Shown here one piece after another: positions 8,901 through 16,917 of a stretch of DNA of 64,000 nucleotides. A program made the translations under genes and the position numbers. Each line of letters opens with the position of its first letter. The stretch's first letter is position 1. Under the pieces are notes generated by a model. The model ran no database searches. It was not told where the DNA came from and worked only from the letters and a program-made list of their open reading frames with translations. The stretch is taken from NCBI RefSeq assembly GCF_014596575.1, contig NZ_NASZ01000022.1:1-64000 (forward strand). Reading direction: 5' to 3'. This DNA is from Flavobacterium pokkalii (GTDB taxonomy: Bacteria; Bacteroidota; Bacteroidia; Flavobacteriales; Flavobacteriaceae).

Positions 8901-9413
8901 ATTAGTCTGGCTAAGGATAGAAAAATTTTAGGACATGCTGCACCTTCCTGGACCGGAGGTTTGTTAAATACATTTAAATATAAAAATTTCGATTTAAGTG
9001 TATTTGCTACAGCACGTTGGGGACAAATGATTGATGGTCAGTTGTTAGGTTATTTTGGTTATGGTAGAGTAAATATTTTGGATAATTATAATTATTGGAC
9101 ACCAACTAATCCTACGAATGATTTTCCAAGACCATACGCAGCTGCTCGAACTACAACTTCTCCTTCTGTAGCAGGGCTTAATTATGTAGATGGATCTTTT
9201 GTTAAGATTAAAAATATCACATTAGGATACAGAATGCCGGAAAGTGTTACTAAAGCTATTGGTGCGACAAACTTTAGAGTTTATGGGACGGTTTATAATT
9301 CGTTTGTTTTTGCCAAAAGTCATTTGCTTAAAGGAATTGATCCTGAAACTCAGGCTTCGGATTCTTTCCCATTGTACAAACAGTTGGTTTTTGGTTTAAA
9401 TCTATCATTTTAA
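5994..9413 (+). CDS. SusC/RagA-family TonB-dependent receptor with STN signalling domain
   Basis: 1139 residues, outer membrane. After a signal region (about 20-42, FILLLCSTAFGFSPITTFSQ) come an STN domain (about 44-120) for talking to the anti-sigma factor, a carboxypeptidase-D-like domain (about 132-212, GVVKDANNMPIPGVNVMIKG), a plug (VVIGYGTVKKRDLTGAVSSV onwards) and a long beta-barrel ending in LVFGLNLSF. It imports a bound nutrient across the outer membrane with TonB energy. Its partner SusD-like lipoprotein follows 10 bases later. No glycoside hydrolase or protease lies nearby, so the substrate is unknown. The STN domain matches the upstream sigma/anti-sigma pair. Confidence 0.95.
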   Translation: MEIKFTNPAFHHRRRFLKIIMRTFILLLCSTAFGFSPITTFSQEKIVIEANKKVTVDEVFKIIKNQTHYHFLYPADIFVGAPKIQLLKGEIDLSNLLNQSLALNNLDFELSDNNTIVIKRNEISTNNKFIQQEIQINGVVKDANNMPIPGVNVMIKGTNTYTQTDFDGNYTITLKGNNVLVFSFVGYVPQEVTVVKSTTINIILKENISQLEDVVVIGYGTVKKRDLTGAVSSVKGDDIKMAPVTSPIEAIQGRVAGLDISRNAGNTSGKVNILLRGNRSLTASSEPIYIIDGIQGNINNLNPNDIASIDVLKDASSTAIYGSAGANGVIIITTKTAKEGRVQIDFDSYVSVNSNPSFPSALQGDSWLKYLEEGYQATYGTPSANRDALLGGWNLSTTRLNPYLDNGKYVNWVDKTFQTGIQTNNTLSIRGGNEKVKASLSLGRNRTEGVYQGDNVNVYTMRSDLSIQAAKWAKFGLTSGIIFRDQNNNRSRVNKAFGMVPLGDVYDENGNINQFPVEGEPGIVSVLANNIPGTLSNNTKSINVTANPYAEFNLAKDLSFKSILGISVSNSRNGIFNSDHTYLMLTGSENAIRNAQYNTSLNYTYYWENILNHKLHIGEDHKLETTLITSYFNSQSESSFAYSEGFLYDGFSFYNLDAGVNKQVSSDFSELKRLSFAGRLNYSFKDRYFLTGSVRYDGVSQLAQKWDVFPAGAFAWRISDENFMTNVNWLNELKLRVGYGVSGNSNINAYATKSETTNGNDVLNLGGGQVLTSVPTRVVGNDLLGWEKSYNANIGLDFGFMNNRINGSLEFYNTDTKDVIYSRSLPSTLGSFSPKQLYVQNGNIAKMNNKGVELTLNTVNVKKGDFQWSSTLTFARNKEQVKAVNLGPNVNLDDLISLGLFVGSPKDVFYDYKKVGIWQLGEEADAAVFGLQPGDVKIQTDLTKKADGVWVGLDSSGNEVEYTATNKYAISLAKDRKILGHAAPSWTGGLLNTFKYKNFDLSVFATARWGQMIDGQLLGYFGYGRVNILDNYNYWTPTNPTNDFPRPYAAARTTTSPSVAGLNYVDGSFVKIKNITLGYRMPESVTKAIGATNFRVYGTVYNSFVFAKSHLLKGIDPETQASDSFPLYKQLVFGLNLSF

Positions 9414-9423
9414 ATTTTTACAG

Positions 9424-11328
9424 ATGAAAAAAATATTGAATATAAAAAATACAGCACTAGCCATTGTTTTAGTGTTTTTTGCGGTAGCTTGTAATTTGGA
9501 TGAAACCAATTATTCAACAGCCGATACTGAAATTGCATATCAGTCGCCGGAAGGTTTTGAAAGTTTAGTTAATTATGGATATGATGCTTTGTATTATTTC
9601 TATGGGAAATTAGACGGAATTGGTCCTCAGGAAATGGGAACCGATTTATGGTGGGCAGAATCGTATTTGGCTGGTTTTGTTAAATACGGAAGTGATTTGT
9701 CAACAACGCAAGGGCAAAATCAGGTGTTTTGGCAAGGATTCTATGCGACAATTAATTATGCTAATTTAGCTATTTATTATGTTGACAAAGTTGTGGGTTA
9801 TACTCAGGCGGAAAGAGAAGCTAAAGTAGCAGAGGCTCATTTTTTAAGAGGTTGGAGTTATTTGCAATTGGTTGAACAATATGGAGCAGTTGTATTGCGT
9901 ACTTTGCCTTCTACAGTAAATACCGAAGCGGAGAATTTCCCGGTTCGTAGTAGTGAAGAAAAAATCTATGAATTGATTTTGAGTGATTTGGAATTTGCAG
10001 CCGCTCATCTTCCGGTTAGTCAGGGTGCGGAAAAAGGGCGGGCTTCTAAAAAAGCAGCGTTGGGAATGTTAGCTAAAGCTTATTTGCAAAGAACCCGTTT
10101 AGGAGATGAGGCTTTGTATGCTGGAAAAGCTTTAGCGACAGCTAAGGAATTGATTGATAATCAGTCTTCTTATGGATGTGGACTTTGGACTAGTACAGCA
10201 ACTGAGTCTGGCTACAAACAATTATGGGATGGATCAAATAATAAAAACAATAAAGAGTTTTTGTTTTTAGAATCTAATGATGAGGTTAACTTCTTAAATC
10301 CGGAATCAAGTAACCGTGGTCGTACCCGTCAATATTATTTAATGGATTTAAAAACCATCGGTGCCGAATGGGGAACTACGGAAAAAAACTGTGCCTGGTA
10401 CGGTAGAGCAAATGACAGAGGTTTGAAACCGACAAAATATCTTTTAACTGAAGTTTTTGAACCGGTAAAAAATCCTGCCGATACCCGTTTTGAAGAAACG
10501 TTCTTCACAGAATATTATAATTCCAGATGGGCTGATTATACCATTACACAAAATATGGTTACTAAATATGGTAAAAACCAGTCTTTGGTGGGGCATGTAA
10601 TTAAAAATACGGCTGGAACTTATACTGCGGGTCAGGTGTTTTATGATGGAAGAACAAACTTTTATGGTGTAAATGCATCTGGAAATGTAAATATGGTGGA
10701 TAATGATATGGATGGTTATCTGGATGGAATTTCAGTATTTACTCCAAATTATGAAATGACGGATGCTGAGAAAAAGGATTTGCCATTTTTGGTTGTAACG
10801 CCAAAAGAGCAATTTGAAACGAATAATAAATGGGTTACAGCTGCAAGTGGAACTTTAGGAAGTGCTTATAAAGATTGTTATCCTTCTTTTAGAAAATTCT
10901 CTTCTATTCAATGGATTTATAACAATCAAAGATGGTTAGGGGATGTGCCAATTCTTCGTTTAGGAGATGTTTATTTAATTGCGGCTGAGGCAGCGCTTCG
11001 TGAAAATAATGACCAAACGACTGCAGCGACTTATTTAAATACGCTTCGTAAGCGTGCGGCAGTTACAAGCCGTGAAAATGAAATGGTGGTTGCTCCAAGT
11101 GCAGTTACTTTAGATTTTATTTTAAAAGAAAGAGCTCGTGAATTAGCTGGAGAACAAGTGCGTTGGGAAGATTTGAAACGTTTTGGTAAATTAAATAATG
11201 CTTATTTAAATGTTACCAACCCTGACATCACCGGATTTGTTGATGGTAAAAATATAGTGAGGCCTATTCCTCAGGCATTCTTAGATGCAATTGGTAATGC
11301 ACAAGAGTTTGGCTCAAATGGATATTAA
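9424..11328 (+). CDS. SusD/RagB-family nutrient-binding outer-membrane lipoprotein
   Basis: 634 residues. The lipoprotein signal ends VLVFFAVACNLDETN, with Cys as the anchored residue. The helical TPR-like repeats of SusD proteins are visible, including AEAHFLRGWSYLQLVEQYG, and the C-terminal part has YLNTLRKRA and ILKERARELAGEQVRWEDLKRFGKL, which are hallmarks of the family. It acts as the surface lid and binding protein of the SusC channel encoded just upstream. The gene ends the operon; a strong terminator follows at 11361. The ligand cannot be read from the sequence. Confidence 0.95.
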   Translation: MKKILNIKNTALAIVLVFFAVACNLDETNYSTADTEIAYQSPEGFESLVNYGYDALYYFYGKLDGIGPQEMGTDLWWAESYLAGFVKYGSDLSTTQGQNQVFWQGFYATINYANLAIYYVDKVVGYTQAEREAKVAEAHFLRGWSYLQLVEQYGAVVLRTLPSTVNTEAENFPVRSSEEKIYELILSDLEFAAAHLPVSQGAEKGRASKKAALGMLAKAYLQRTRLGDEALYAGKALATAKELIDNQSSYGCGLWTSTATESGYKQLWDGSNNKNNKEFLFLESNDEVNFLNPESSNRGRTRQYYLMDLKTIGAEWGTTEKNCAWYGRANDRGLKPTKYLLTEVFEPVKNPADTRFEETFFTEYYNSRWADYTITQNMVTKYGKNQSLVGHVIKNTAGTYTAGQVFYDGRTNFYGVNASGNVNMVDNDMDGYLDGISVFTPNYEMTDAEKKDLPFLVVTPKEQFETNNKWVTAASGTLGSAYKDCYPSFRKFSSIQWIYNNQRWLGDVPILRLGDVYLIAAEAALRENNDQTTAATYLNTLRKRAAVTSRENEMVVAPSAVTLDFILKERARELAGEQVRWEDLKRFGKLNNAYLNVTNPDITGFVDGKNIVRPIPQAFLDAIGNAQEFGSNGY

Positions 11329-11360
11329 AAATTAGTGTGTTCAAATTAGTTTGGTTTTTG

Positions 11361-11406
11361 AAAAATTACCCACCAAGGTATCTATACTTTTGGTGAGGTA
11401 ATTTTT
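11361..11406 (+). terminator. Rho-independent terminator after the SusCD operon
   Basis: AAAAATTACC-CACCAA pairs with TTGGTG-A-GGTAATTTTT, followed by a T-rich run. It lies 33 bases after the SusD stop. Confidence 0.85.
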
Positions 11407-11532
11407 CTTTTTTTAAATAAAGGGGTATTCTTTTGGTATTTGAGTTTTTTAAATTGTTGAAAAACTTTGTTTTAAAAAAAGAAAAGTGTAGTAACAAAAA
11501 AAAGCCTCACATTGCTGTGAAGCTTTTCTCAG

Positions 11533-11605
11533 TAGCGGGAACAGGACTCGAACCTGTGACCTTCGGGTTATGAGCCCGACGAGCTGCCTACTGCTCTATC
11601 CCGCG
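11533..11605 (-). tRNA. Initiator tRNA-fMet (CAU), copy 1
   Basis: The minus strand gives a 73-base cloverleaf with anticodon CAT. The acceptor stem has an unpaired first position (C1 opposite T72), and the anticodon stem ends in three G:C pairs (GGG before the loop, CCC after it). Both are marks of bacterial initiator tRNA. The T loop GGTTCGAGTCC is normal. CCA is not encoded. Confidence 0.95.
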
Positions 11606-11640
11606 ATGTGCGTTTTGTAATCTCAATAAGGCTACCTTAG

Positions 11641-11713
11641 TAGCGGGAACAGGACTCGAACCTGTGACCTTCGGGTTATGAGCCCGACGAGCTGCCTACT
11701 GCTCTATCCCGCG
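11641..11713 (-). tRNA. Initiator tRNA-fMet (CAU), copy 2
   Basis: Identical over all 73 bases to the copy at 11533-11605, with a repeat distance of 108 bases. It is the upstream copy in transcription direction. The spacer between them shows no other gene, so the pair is probably transcribed together. Confidence 0.95.
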
Positions 11714-11804
11714 ATGTTTCGGGTGCAAAGATACAAATAAATTCGACATATCCAATGAGTAATTTTAAAAAATGTTTTTATTTCAACTATTGGCTTGATA
11801 TGAC

Positions 11805-11812
11805 TACCTTTG
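11805..11812 (+). promoter_or_regulatory. Promoter -7 box for era
   Basis: TACCTTTG fits TAnnTTTG, with TTGGCTTG about 10-15 bases upstream as a possible -33 region. It lies 15 bases before the era start codon, so the leader is very short. Confidence 0.55.
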
Positions 11813-11826
11813 CAGCATAAAAAATA

Positions 11827-12717
11827 ATGAAAATGACACACAAAGCAGGTTTTGTAAATATTATAGGGAATCCAAACGTTGGGAAATCAACTTTGATGAA
11901 TGCATTTGTGGGAGAACGATTGTCTATTATTACTTCTAAAGCGCAAACTACCCGTCATAGAATTTTGGGGATTGTCAATGGAGAGGATTTTCAAATGGTG
12001 CTTTCGGATACTCCCGGAATTATCAAACCGGCATATGAAATGCAGGAATCGATGATGGATTTTGTAAAATCGGCTTTTGAAGATGCCGATGTGTTGATTT
12101 ATATGGTCGAAATAGGGGAGCAGGAATTAAAAGACGAAGCTTTCTTTAACAAAATCATTCATTCGAAAATTCCGGTTTTGTTGTTGTTGAACAAAATTGA
12201 CAATTCGAATCAGGAACAATTAGAAGAGCAAATGGCTTTTTGGAAAGAAAAAGTACCTAATGCGGAGATTTATCCAATTTCGGCTTTGCAGAATTTCAAT
12301 GTACCGGAAGTTTTTCAAAGAATTATTTCATTGTTACCGGATTCTCCGCCTTATTATCCTAAAGACCAATTGACGGATAAACCGGAGCGTTTCTTTGTGA
12401 ATGAAATCATTCGTGAAAAAATCTTATTGAATTACAGCAAGGAGATTCCGTATGCGGTTGAAATTGTAACGGAAGAATTTATTGAAACCGACAATATTAT
12501 CCGAATCCGTTCGGTAATTATGGTGGAACGCGATACACAAAAAGGAATTATCATTGGACACAAAGGAGCAGCTCTTAAAAAAGTAGGAGTCGAAGCGCGT
12601 GAAGATTTAGAGAAATTCTTTGGTAAACAAATTCATATAGAGATGTATGTGAAGGTAAATAAAAATTGGAGAAGTAACGCTAATATGCTGAAACGCTTTG
12701 GGTACAATCAAAAATAG
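11827..12717 (+). CDS. era: GTPase Era
   Basis: 296 residues. It is an essential GTP-binding protein that binds the 3' end of 16S rRNA and helps assemble the 30S subunit. The G domain shows GNPNVGKST (G1), the DTPGI motif (G3) and NKID (G4). The C-terminal KH domain includes GIIIGHKGAALKKVGVEARE and IHIEMYVKVNKNWR. Length and order are standard. The start at 11827 is just after a TACCTTTG promoter; an in-frame ATG two codons later (11833) is equally possible. It is followed at a distance by der, another ribosome-assembly GTPase with its own promoter. Confidence 0.97.
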   Translation: MKMTHKAGFVNIIGNPNVGKSTLMNAFVGERLSIITSKAQTTRHRILGIVNGEDFQMVLSDTPGIIKPAYEMQESMMDFVKSAFEDADVLIYMVEIGEQELKDEAFFNKIIHSKIPVLLLLNKIDNSNQEQLEEQMAFWKEKVPNAEIYPISALQNFNVPEVFQRIISLLPDSPPYYPKDQLTDKPERFFVNEIIREKILLNYSKEIPYAVEIVTEEFIETDNIIRIRSVIMVERDTQKGIIIGHKGAALKKVGVEAREDLEKFFGKQIHIEMYVKVNKNWRSNANMLKRFGYNQK

Positions 12718-12773
12718 TTGATTGGGTTATTTGGTGATTTGTTTAATCGAATGATCTTTAATGTAGAAATCTC

Positions 12774-12852
12774 TAGCCCAGATGGGAACGGCATCCTTTT
12801 ATGTTTTTCTTTAAAACATAAAAGATAGAGTGGACAGCTGGAAATAGCTCCT
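12774..12852 (+). repeat. Dispersed intergenic repeat, copy 1
   Basis: The segment contains CTTTTATGTTTT and AAAACATAAAAG, a perfect 12-bp hairpin, followed by GATAGAGTGGACAGCTGG. The portion AAAAGATAGAGTG-GACAGC recurs on the minus strand at the right end of the window with small changes. It lies in the 307-base gap between era and der and contains no open frame. It looks like a dispersed chromosomal repeat with RNA-hairpin potential. Confidence 0.6.
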
Positions 12853-12908
12853 GAAAATAATAAAAACTTTGCAACTTAGTATCTTAGTGACTTAGCCACT
12901 TTTTTGAC

Positions 12909-12916
12909 TACCTTTG
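12909..12916 (+). promoter_or_regulatory. Promoter -7 box upstream of der
   Basis: TACCTTTG fits TAnnTTTG. It lies 108 bases before the der start. The leader contains the palindrome at 12991-13008. Confidence 0.5.
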
Positions 12917-12990
12917 CGAAAAATTTAAAAAATGCATTTTTGATTGATAATGTATTGTTATTTAGTCAAGAAGCGAAATCTAAAATCTGA

Positions 12991-13008
12991 TCCCGATAGT
13001 TATCGGGA
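12991..13008 (+). repeat. Short palindrome in the der leader
   Basis: TCCCGATA-GT-TATCGGGA is a perfect 8-bp hairpin 15 bases before the der start codon. It is not followed by a T run, so it is not a classic terminator. It is similar in its CCCGA arms to GTCCCGAAG/CTTCGGGAC at 63982-63999, so it may belong to a dispersed palindrome family. Confidence 0.6.
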
Positions 13009-13023
13009 CTAAAAAATAAAGAA

Positions 13024-14334
13024 ATGAACAACATTGTTGCCATTGTAGGAAGACCAAACGTAGGGAAATCGACCCTTTTTAACCGATTAATACAAAGAAG
13101 AGAAGCAATTGTAGATTCGGTTTCGGGGGTTACCCGCGACAGAAACTACGGAAAAAGTGAGTGGAACGGAAAAGAATTTTCGGTGATTGATACGGGAGGT
13201 TATGTACGTGGTTCGGAAGACGTTTTTGAAGGAGAAATTCGTAAACAGGTTGAGTTAGCTATCGACGAAGCTGATGTAATCATTTTTGTGGTGGATGTTG
13301 AAGAAGGGATTACACCAATGGATGAAACGGTAGCGAAGTTGTTGCGTAAAGTAACTAAGCCGGTTTTATTAGCCGTAAACAAGGTAGATAACGCGATGCG
13401 TGAAAAAGACGCTGTAGAATTTTACAACCTTGGTTTAGGTGATTATTACACTTTTGCGAGTATTTCAGGAAGTGGAACCGGAGATTTATTGGATGCTTTG
13501 ATTGAAGCATTTCCAGATAAACCGGAAGTGGTTATAGAAGAAAAAGCTTTGCCTCGTTTTGCTGTTGTGGGACGACCTAATGCCGGGAAATCAAGTTTTA
13601 TCAATGCCTTAATTGGTAAAGACCGATTTATGGTAACGGACATTGCCGGAACTACCCGCGATGCGATTGATACAAAATTTGACCGTTTTGGTTTCGAATT
13701 CAACTTAGTAGATACTGCCGGAATTCGTCGTAAAGCAAAGGTTAAGGAAGATTTAGAATTTTATTCGGTAATGCGTTCGGTACGTGCCATTGAACATGCT
13801 GATATTTGTATCTTGGTGATTGATGCAACGCGTGGATTTGAAAGTCAGGATCAGAATATTTTTTGGTTGGCTGTTAAAAACCGAAAAGGAGTGGTGATTT
13901 TGGTAAACAAATGGGATTTGATTGAAAAAGATACGATGTCAACCCGGGATTATGCTGAGAAAATCAAGAAAGAATTGTTGCCGTTTACTGATGTGCCTAT
14001 TTTGTTCGTTTCCGCTTTGACCAAACAACGTTTGTTGAAAGCGTTGGAAGCTTCTGTTCAGGTGTTTGAAAACAGAACCCAAAGAATTCCAACTTCAAAA
14101 TTCAACGAATTTATGTTGAAAGTGATTGAAGCTTATCCGCCGCCGGCAACTAAAGGAAAGTATGTGAAAATTAAATATTGCATGCAATTGCCATCGCCAA
14201 CGCCTCAGTTTGTGTTTTTTGCCAACTTGCCACAGTATGTTAAAGAGCCCTACAAACGTTATTTAGAAAATAAAATCAGAGAGAATTGGGACTTTGAAGG
14301 AGTGCCAATTGATATTTATATTAGAGAAAAATAA
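13024..14334 (+). CDS. der: Ribosome biogenesis GTPase Der (EngA)
   Basis: 436 residues with two tandem G domains, unique to this family. Domain 1 has [14 protein letters not shown] and NKVDN. Domain 2 has [14 protein letters not shown] and NKWDL. A C-terminal KH-like domain ends in [12 protein letters not shown]. It acts in 50S subunit assembly. Length and motifs are complete. It is monocistronic, with a promoter at 12909 and a terminator right after the stop. Confidence 0.98.
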   Translation: MNNIVAIVGRPNVGKSTLFNRLIQRREAIVDSVSGVTRDRNYGKSEWNGKEFSVIDTGGYVRGSEDVFEGEIRKQVELAIDEADVIIFVVDVEEGITPMDETVAKLLRKVTKPVLLAVNKVDNAMREKDAVEFYNLGLGDYYTFASISGSGTGDLLDALIEAFPDKPEVVIEEKALPRFAVVGRPNAGKSSFINALIGKDRFMVTDIAGTTRDAIDTKFDRFGFEFNLVDTAGIRRKAKVKEDLEFYSVMRSVRAIEHADICILVIDATRGFESQDQNIFWLAVKNRKGVVILVNKWDLIEKDTMSTRDYAEKIKKELLPFTDVPILFVSALTKQRLLKALEASVQVFENRTQRIPTSKFNEFMLKVIEAYPPPATKGKYVKIKYCMQLPSPTPQFVFFANLPQYVKEPYKRYLENKIRENWDFEGVPIDIYIREK

Positions 14335-14340
14335 AAAGGA

Positions 14341-14366
14341 AAACCACTCAAATTGAGTGGTTTTTT
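14341..14366 (+). terminator. Terminator after der
   Basis: AACCACTC-AAATT-GAGTGGTT followed by a T run. A second, weaker hairpin with a T tract follows at about 14383-14415 (AAAGC-TCAAGA / TCTTGG-GCTTT). The rest of the gap up to 14612 shows no gene. Confidence 0.85.
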
Positions 14367-14612
14367 TGTTAGAATAGATGCTAAAAGCTCAAGATTAGAT
14401 TCTTGGGCTTTTTTTGTAGTATTTGTTGTCTGTTAACGGATTTGTTGGTTTTTTATAGTATTTTTTTTGTTTAGGAAAAATAGTATGATTATGTTTGGAG
14501 AAATAAGTGTTAATGCAATCACATAAAGCCAATTCTAATTGAGTAGATTGGAATGATTTTATAACACATATACAATAAATAGTTAGTAGTAAAATTAAAA
14601 GAAAAGATAATT

Positions 14613-15536
14613 ATGAATATTTTTTTAAGTTGGTCAGGAGATCAAAGTAAAAAAGTCGCCGAAATTCTTAAAGTATGGCTTCCATCCGTGATACAATCAT
14701 TAAAACCTTTTTATTCGTCGACAGATATTAAAAAAGGAAAACGTTGGGATGGTGAATTATCAAAATCTCTCAACGATACAGAATTTGGAATAATAATATT
14801 AACAGAAGAAAATAGAACTGCACCTTGGATTATGTTTGAAGCAGGAGCTTTAGCAAAAAACATTGAAACAGGTCGAGTTTGTACTTTACTTTTTGATATA
14901 AAAGATACGGATGTAGTTGGTCCACTTTCTTCTTTTCAAAACACAAAATCTACAAAAAAAGATATTCTAAAATTATTAGAAGATATTAACGAAACACTTG
15001 CTGAAAATAAAATATCGAAAGAAGTTCTTATTCGTGTTTTTGAAAAAATGTGGCCAGATTTAGAAACGGAATTCACTAAAATTCTCGACTCTAAAAAAGT
15101 TAAGACTAAAGAAGAACTTCGCCCTGAAAGAGAACTCATTGAGGAATCTCTTCGGATTTTACGTAACATGCATTTTAGACATACTGTTTTTTCTAATACT
15201 GATTTTGAATTTGACCGCCACGACAAAGTAATATTTGATAAAGAAAGTGAAGCAATCTTATTTTATAGTGGCGAAGATGAGGAATATTGGATTGGTCTTG
15301 ATCAACTAAACAATACAGCAGAAGTAATCGATTTTATATTTCAAGTAGCAGGAAAAAGTTGGTGTAAATCAAAACATATAAAAGAATTTGTTGATTGTTT
15401 AAACGAAATTTCAAATTTATATTTTGATACTTCGGCGCAAGGGGTAATTTGTCCTTACGGATCATTTATGAAAATTGATTGGAATAAAAGAGAAAAAGCT
15501 AGATTAACATTACTAGAATCATCAGCATCTGAATAA
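14613..15536 (+). CDS. TIR-domain protein (putative NAD-degrading defence effector)
   Basis: 307 residues. The first 135 or so form a bacterial TIR domain: FLSWSGDQSKKVA at the start, a WLPSVIQSLKPF and SSTDIKKGKRW stretch, GIIILTEEN, and PWIMFEAGALAKN, whose Glu77 is the candidate catalytic residue of TIR NADases. The remaining 170 residues are unlike any family I can name; they are charged and possibly helical at 150-190 (KTKEELRPERELIEESLRIL). Bacterial TIR proteins often act in anti-phage defence. No ThsA, SIR2 or gasdermin partner lies nearby. It sits in an accessory islet between der and housekeeping genes, followed by an attC-like hairpin. TIR is clear; the defence role is inference. 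Confidence 0.82.
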   Translation: MNIFLSWSGDQSKKVAEILKVWLPSVIQSLKPFYSSTDIKKGKRWDGELSKSLNDTEFGIIILTEENRTAPWIMFEAGALAKNIETGRVCTLLFDIKDTDVVGPLSSFQNTKSTKKDILKLLEDINETLAENKISKEVLIRVFEKMWPDLETEFTKILDSKKVKTKEELRPERELIEESLRILRNMHFRHTVFSNTDFEFDRHDKVIFDKESEAILFYSGEDEEYWIGLDQLNNTAEVIDFIFQVAGKSWCKSKHIKEFVDCLNEISNLYFDTSAQGVICPYGSFMKIDWNKREKARLTLLESSASE

Positions 15537-15546
15537 AGATCTATTA

Positions 15547-15592
15547 CTAACAGCTACTACAACGGATTTTGGTAATAGGTTTATATTACCAA
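15547..15592 (+). repeat. Hairpin with attC-like left arm after the TIR gene
   Basis: Right after the TIR stop, CTAACAGCTACTACAACGG is followed by TTGGTAATA-GGTTTA-TATTACCAA, a perfect 9-bp hairpin. The leading CTAAC and the position between a stop codon and the next gene resemble the start of an integron-type attC site. A matching right arm is not seen, so it may be truncated or only a terminator-like hairpin. Confidence 0.45.
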
Positions 15593-15630
15593 GATAATGT
15601 GCATATTTTAAGTTTTTTATTGAGAAATAT

Positions 15631-16350
15631 ATGTTTGACCAAATAACAAGTGATAAACTTGGGTATTACGTTTATACGTTAATTAATCCAAATGATAATA
15701 GACCTTTCTACATCGGTAAAGGAATCGGGAATAGAGTGTTTAATCATCAAAACTGTGCGATTAAAGATGATTATTCAAATTTAAAATTGGACATAATCAG
15801 AGAAATTTTCGAAAACGGACAGAAAGTTGAACATATCATTATTAGACATGGTTTAACAGAGAAAGAGGCATTTGAAGTTGAAGCTTCTTTGATTGATTTT
15901 GGAAACAAATTTGGGTTTGAGTTTTCAAATATTGTTTTGGGGCATCATTCAAATGTAAAAGGGTTAATGACTTCAGATGAAATAATAAGAATTCATAATG
16001 CCCAACCATTAACTGAGTTAACAGATCCCGTAATTATTATTAATATTAATAAAAAATATGCGAGAGGCAACTCAAGTCAAGAGATCTATGAATCAACAAA
16101 ACAAGCTTGGGTAATTAGTGAAAACCAAAGAAAAATGACAAAATATGCACTTTCAGAATTTACTGGAATTGTAATAGAAGTTTTTGAAATTCTAGAATGG
16201 TATGAAATTCCTATGCCTGAAAATAGAAAAAGTCGATGGGGATTTAACGGTAGAATTGCATCTTCTGAAATTAGAGATAAATACATAAATAAATCGTTAG
16301 CACATACGAAAAAGAAAGGAGCTGCAAATCCAATAAAATATAGGCTTTAA
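15631..16350 (+). CDS. GIY-YIG nuclease-like protein
   Basis: 239 residues. The N-terminal GYYVYTLINP (11-20) and PFYIGKGIGNRVFNH (25-39) match the two signature segments of GIY-YIG endonucleases of the LEM-3-like type. EVEASLIDFG (about 86-95) supplies a candidate metal-binding glutamate. The C-terminal 140 residues are not recognised. No zinc finger or helicase is fused. It probably cuts or nicks DNA or RNA, but the target is unknown. It lies 95 bases after the TIR gene in the same direction, separated by a hairpin. A joint role with TIR is possible, although independent cassettes fit the spacing better. Confidence 0.7.
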   Translation: MFDQITSDKLGYYVYTLINPNDNRPFYIGKGIGNRVFNHQNCAIKDDYSNLKLDIIREIFENGQKVEHIIIRHGLTEKEAFEVEASLIDFGNKFGFEFSNIVLGHHSNVKGLMTSDEIIRIHNAQPLTELTDPVIIININKKYARGNSSQEIYESTKQAWVISENQRKMTKYALSEFTGIVIEVFEILEWYEIPMPENRKSRWGFNGRIASSEIRDKYINKSLAHTKKKGAANPIKYRL

Positions 16351-16361
16351 AATAACCCCTG

Positions 16362-16422
16362 ATCGCTCGTATATAATAAAATATCTCGTTCAACGGATAG
16401 ATTAGATTTGCACACGAGCGAT
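16362..16422 (+). repeat. Inverted repeat after the GIY-YIG gene
   Basis: ATCGCTCGT (16362-16370) and ACGAGCGAT (16414-16422) form a 9-bp stem around a 43-base loop, 11 bases after the stop. On the minus strand the outer edge reads CGTTATCGCTC, comparable in form to GTTATAGGGC at the integrase-side hairpin. There is no T run, so it is not a normal terminator. The remaining stretch to 16629 holds only a promoter-like TAAATTTG (16598-16605). Confidence 0.55.
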
Positions 16423-16629
16423 AACGAATTGACGAAGTAATCTGTGCCGCAAAGGAGAGAAAGTAATACAATTTTAATAAGCTACAACAATGAAAGTTAT
16501 AGCTTTTTGTTGTTATAAATAATGGTATTTCAAAATTCTGCAAATAGCTACAATTAACTTTCATTCAGTAGCATATAAAATTTTGAAATAGAATTTGTAA
16601 ATTTGTAAGACTATAAAAAAACTATTGCC

Positions 16630-16836
16630 ATGAGTACATTGGAATTAAAACAAGAGCTGCATCAGTTTATTAATGAAGGCGATGAAAAATTCATCAAGAT
16701 GTTCTATGAAATGGCAAAAGCATATAGTGTCCAACTAAAAAAAGACAAAATGATTGCTGAATCAGAGAATGATATAAAATCAGGAAGAATTCACAGTCAA
16801 GCTGAGGTTCAAAAAATGATTGAAAGTTGGCAATAA
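16630..16836 (+). CDS. Orphan antitoxin-like small protein
   Basis: 68 residues: MSTLELKQELHQFINEGDEKFIKMFYEMAKAYS (in part), followed by a charged tail with ESENDIKSGRIHSQAEVQKM. This arrangement, a short helical N-terminus plus a DIKSGR-x-S-x-EV-x-K tail, is typical of Bacteroidetes antitoxins paired with RelE/ParE toxins. No toxin gene follows; the next gene is on the other strand. It has a possible TAAATTTG promoter 25 bases upstream. It may be the remnant of a toxin-antitoxin module, or a free regulator. Confidence 0.6.
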   Translation: MSTLELKQELHQFINEGDEKFIKMFYEMAKAYSVQLKKDKMIAESENDIKSGRIHSQAEVQKMIESWQ

Positions 16837-16917
16837 TGAGATATAACTGACTATTGAATAAATCCCTTTACAAGCCTAGAGTCTGTAAAGGGATTTTTGA
16901 TTTAATGGCTTAAAAAT

